Shown: piece by piece, positions 5,360 through 6,143 of the stretch
Numbering within the stretch: the stretch's first letter is position 1
Layout: every line of letters begins with the position of its first letter
NCBI GenBank assembly: GCA_946622835.1
Contig: CAMOQI010000065.1
Span: 1-6,143 of the forward strand
DNA length: 6,143 nt
Direction of reading: 5' to 3'
Source: an uncultured Candidatus Melainabacteria bacterium
Lineage (GTDB): Bacteria > Cyanobacteriota > Vampirovibrionia > Gastranaerophilales > Gastranaerophilaceae
Notes under the pieces: model-generated
Told to the model about the DNA's origin: nothing
The model's database searches: none
The model's input: the letters and a program-made list of their open reading frames with translations, nothing else
Program-made: the position numbers and the translations under genes

Positions 5360-5830
5360 TTATTTTATAGGCTTATAATTCGTAAAAGCCTCTCTTTCAT
5401 TAAAAGTTCTTAAATTATGCTTTTTATAAGTATCCTGAATTCCTTCTATAACACCGGTTTTTCTATTTTTATAGTACTCAATATGCCAAGGAGTATCATA
5501 TATATCATATTGACGTCCTGCTGCATCCCTTTCACAGCGGAATATATCCGTGCTTTCAGCTACTCTGCTTTCTTGTGTAATACGGCGCGAATATTTATAT
5601 CTATCACTAAACGGTATCGGATGTTTAGCAACAGTTTCTGTTGTATTTGCAGCCGTTTGAGTTGTCTTAACTTGACCAAGAACTTTTCCGTCTTTAGAAA
5701 CACCGGTCATAACACTACCGCGTTTATAAACTTTATTCCCGTTTTTAGCAGTTTTACCGACTTGTTTGCCATACTTAATTGCTCTGTATGCATATTTCCC
5801 TAATTTTACAATTCCTGATAACAATCCCAT
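5360..5830 (-). CDS. Basic protein of unknown function, 156 residues
   Basis: I do not recognise this protein. The ATG at 5830 has a strong AGGAGA binding site 7 nt upstream, which supports it as a real gene. The first 35 or so residues are rich in lysine, glycine and tyrosine (MGLLSGIVKLGKYAYRAIKYG, then KQVGKTAKNGNK). They could form an amphipathic helix but are not a classical signal peptide or a membrane span. A polar Thr/Lys-rich linker follows at about 40-70. The C-terminal half (about 95-156) is aromatic and charged, with DTPWHIEYYKN at about 112-122 and one cysteine at 99, and looks like a small folded domain. It has its own promoter candidate, repeat and inverted repeat upstream, and palindromes on both sides. 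It is separate from the ribosomal operon, and nothing links it to translation. Confidence 0.75.
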   Translation of the reverse strand: MGLLSGIVKLGKYAYRAIKYGKQVGKTAKNGNKVYKRGSVMTGVSKDGKVLGQVKTTQTAANTTETVAKHPIPFSDRYKYSRRITQESRVAESTDIFRCERDAAGRQYDIYDTPWHIEYYKNRKTGVIEGIQDTYKKHNLRTFNEREAFTNYKPIK

Positions 5831-5849
5831 AATAATATCTCCTTTTCTC

Positions 5850-5879
5850 TTTAAAAGTATATCCCCTTATACTTTTAAA
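5850..5879 (-). promoter_or_regulatory. 12-bp inverted repeat next to the unknown gene's binding site
   Basis: Arms TTTAAAAGTATA and its exact complement enclose TCCCCT on the plus strand, ending 6 nt before the AGGAGA box of the unknown gene (5843-5838). As mRNA it forms an AU-rich hairpin whose loop reads AGGGGA, itself Shine-Dalgarno-like. As DNA its symmetry suits a dimeric repressor. Both roles are inference. Confidence 0.6.
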
Positions 5880-5910
5880 AAGTAAAATAGGCTAAAAAGA
5901 TTGCTATACA

Positions 5911-5940
5911 CCCATCCCATCATATCATATCATATCATAT
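5911..5940. repeat. Pentanucleotide tandem repeat, CCCAT x2 then CATAT x4
   Basis: Six 5-bp units in a row, the last four identical (CATAT, 5921-5940). The array lies at and just after the predicted transcription start of the unknown gene, about 81-110 nt before its ATG. Such short arrays can change length by slippage. No change of reading frame would follow, since it is untranslated. Confidence 0.8.
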
Positions 5941-5945
5941 AGGGC

Positions 5946-5973
5946 ATTATAACTGGGTTTGAGCCATTTTGAA
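5946..5973 (-). promoter_or_regulatory. Promoter candidate for the unknown gene
   Basis: The minus strand has a perfect TATAAT (5951-5946), with TTCAAA 16 nt upstream (5973-5968; four of six against TTGACA). Transcription would begin near 5939, at the edge of the CATAT array. The leader would be about 109 nt and would contain both the array and the 12-bp inverted repeat. Confidence 0.5.
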
Positions 5974-6023
5974 ATTCATATTTACATTTCGTTACATTTG
6001 AATTTGAATTAGCCTGAAGATTG

Positions 6024-6052
6024 TTGTTGGGCTGGAAAGCCCAACTTACATA
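6024..6052. repeat. Dispersed palindromic repeat, copy 2
   Basis: The same element as at 5301-5329, in the same orientation and with one difference (T for C after the stem): GTTGGGCT and AGCCCAAC around GGAA, then TTACATA. It lies upstream of the unknown gene's promoter candidate. Confidence 0.85.
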
Positions 6053-6054
6053 AT

Positions 6055-6081
6055 CCCCTCTCCTAAAAATCAGGAGAGGGG
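6055..6081. repeat. Palindrome with 10-bp arms
   Basis: Arms CCCCTCTCCT and AGGAGAGGGG around a 7-nt A-rich loop. It begins 2 nt after the second GTTGGGCT copy. Here the left arm is the C-rich one, the reverse of the other palindromes. The window ends in CCCTCCCCTAAAG, which looks like the start of a related element cut by the edge. Confidence 0.75.
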
Positions 6082-6093
6082 TGAATGGAACAT

Positions 6094-6130
6094 GTCATTG
6101 CTGAGGGAGCGAAGCGACCGAAGAATCTTG
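6094..6130. repeat. Intergenic repeat of the GAGCGAAGCGA type
   Basis: The stretch GTCATTGCTGAGGGAGCG followed by AAGCGACCGAAGAATCTTG resembles a widespread class of bacterial intergenic repeats in which ATTGC/GAGCGAAGCGA-like words recur many times per genome. Only one copy is in the window, so this rests on recalled pattern, not on repetition seen here. No gene is supported in it. Confidence 0.5.
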
Positions 6131-6143
6131 CCCTCCCCTAAAG

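Noticed and set aside
5417..5803. Plus-strand 128-codon frame opposite the unknown gene
   Set aside because: Its Cys/Phe/Ile/Ser-rich make-up is typical of an antisense shadow, while the minus-strand frame has a strong binding site.
5227..6081. CRISPR array from the repeated palindromes
   Set aside because: Copies are not evenly spaced, arms differ between elements, and one lies on each side of a gene; no cas genes are present.

Overview
The window is a ribosomal-protein operon read entirely on the minus strand, with one unrecognised gene and a repeat-rich intergenic region upstream of it. In transcription order (high to low coordinates) it holds rpsJ (S10), rplC (L3), rplD (L4), rplW (L23), rplB (L2), rpsS (S19), rplV (L22), rpsC (S3) and the first 83 codons of rplP (L16), which runs off the left edge. 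This is the standard bacterial S10 order, and every reading frame is intact.

Organism: the DNA is AT-rich and the proteins are bacterial. S10 (an RRIYCVLRSPHVDKKSREHFE-like core and a DLPAGVDIE end), L2 (a WGKPALGYKTRKKNK-like C-terminus) and S3 (VVGRGGQGI and NVVEVARIDADA) look like the cyanobacterial branch. An AT-rich genome with these features suggests a non-photosynthetic relative such as Melainabacteria/Gastranaerophilales. This is inference from remembered family patterns, not a search.

Layout: at 6143-5831 lies a gene-free stretch with dispersed palindromes, a promoter candidate, a pentanucleotide repeat and a 12-bp inverted repeat. A 156-codon basic protein of unknown function follows (5830-5360). 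The gap at 5359-5050 carries three palindromes, a near-consensus promoter (TTGACA, 17 nt, TACGAT) and a leader of about 106 nt with competing hairpins before rpsJ. The operon then runs to position 1.

Most spacers in the operon are 15-48 nt, but three are expanded: rpsJ-rplC (287 nt), rplC-rplD (129 nt) and rplW-rplB (174 nt). These hold promoter-like boxes, an 8-bp tandem repeat and hairpins. They are the least ordinary part of the operon. The products assemble together: S10, S19 and S3 in the 30S head, and L2, L3, L4, L22, L23 and L16 around the peptidyl-transferase centre and exit tunnel. I see no clear new system; the best leads are the rpsJ leader, the rpsJ-rplC spacer, the palindrome family and the unknown gene with its unusual upstream region.
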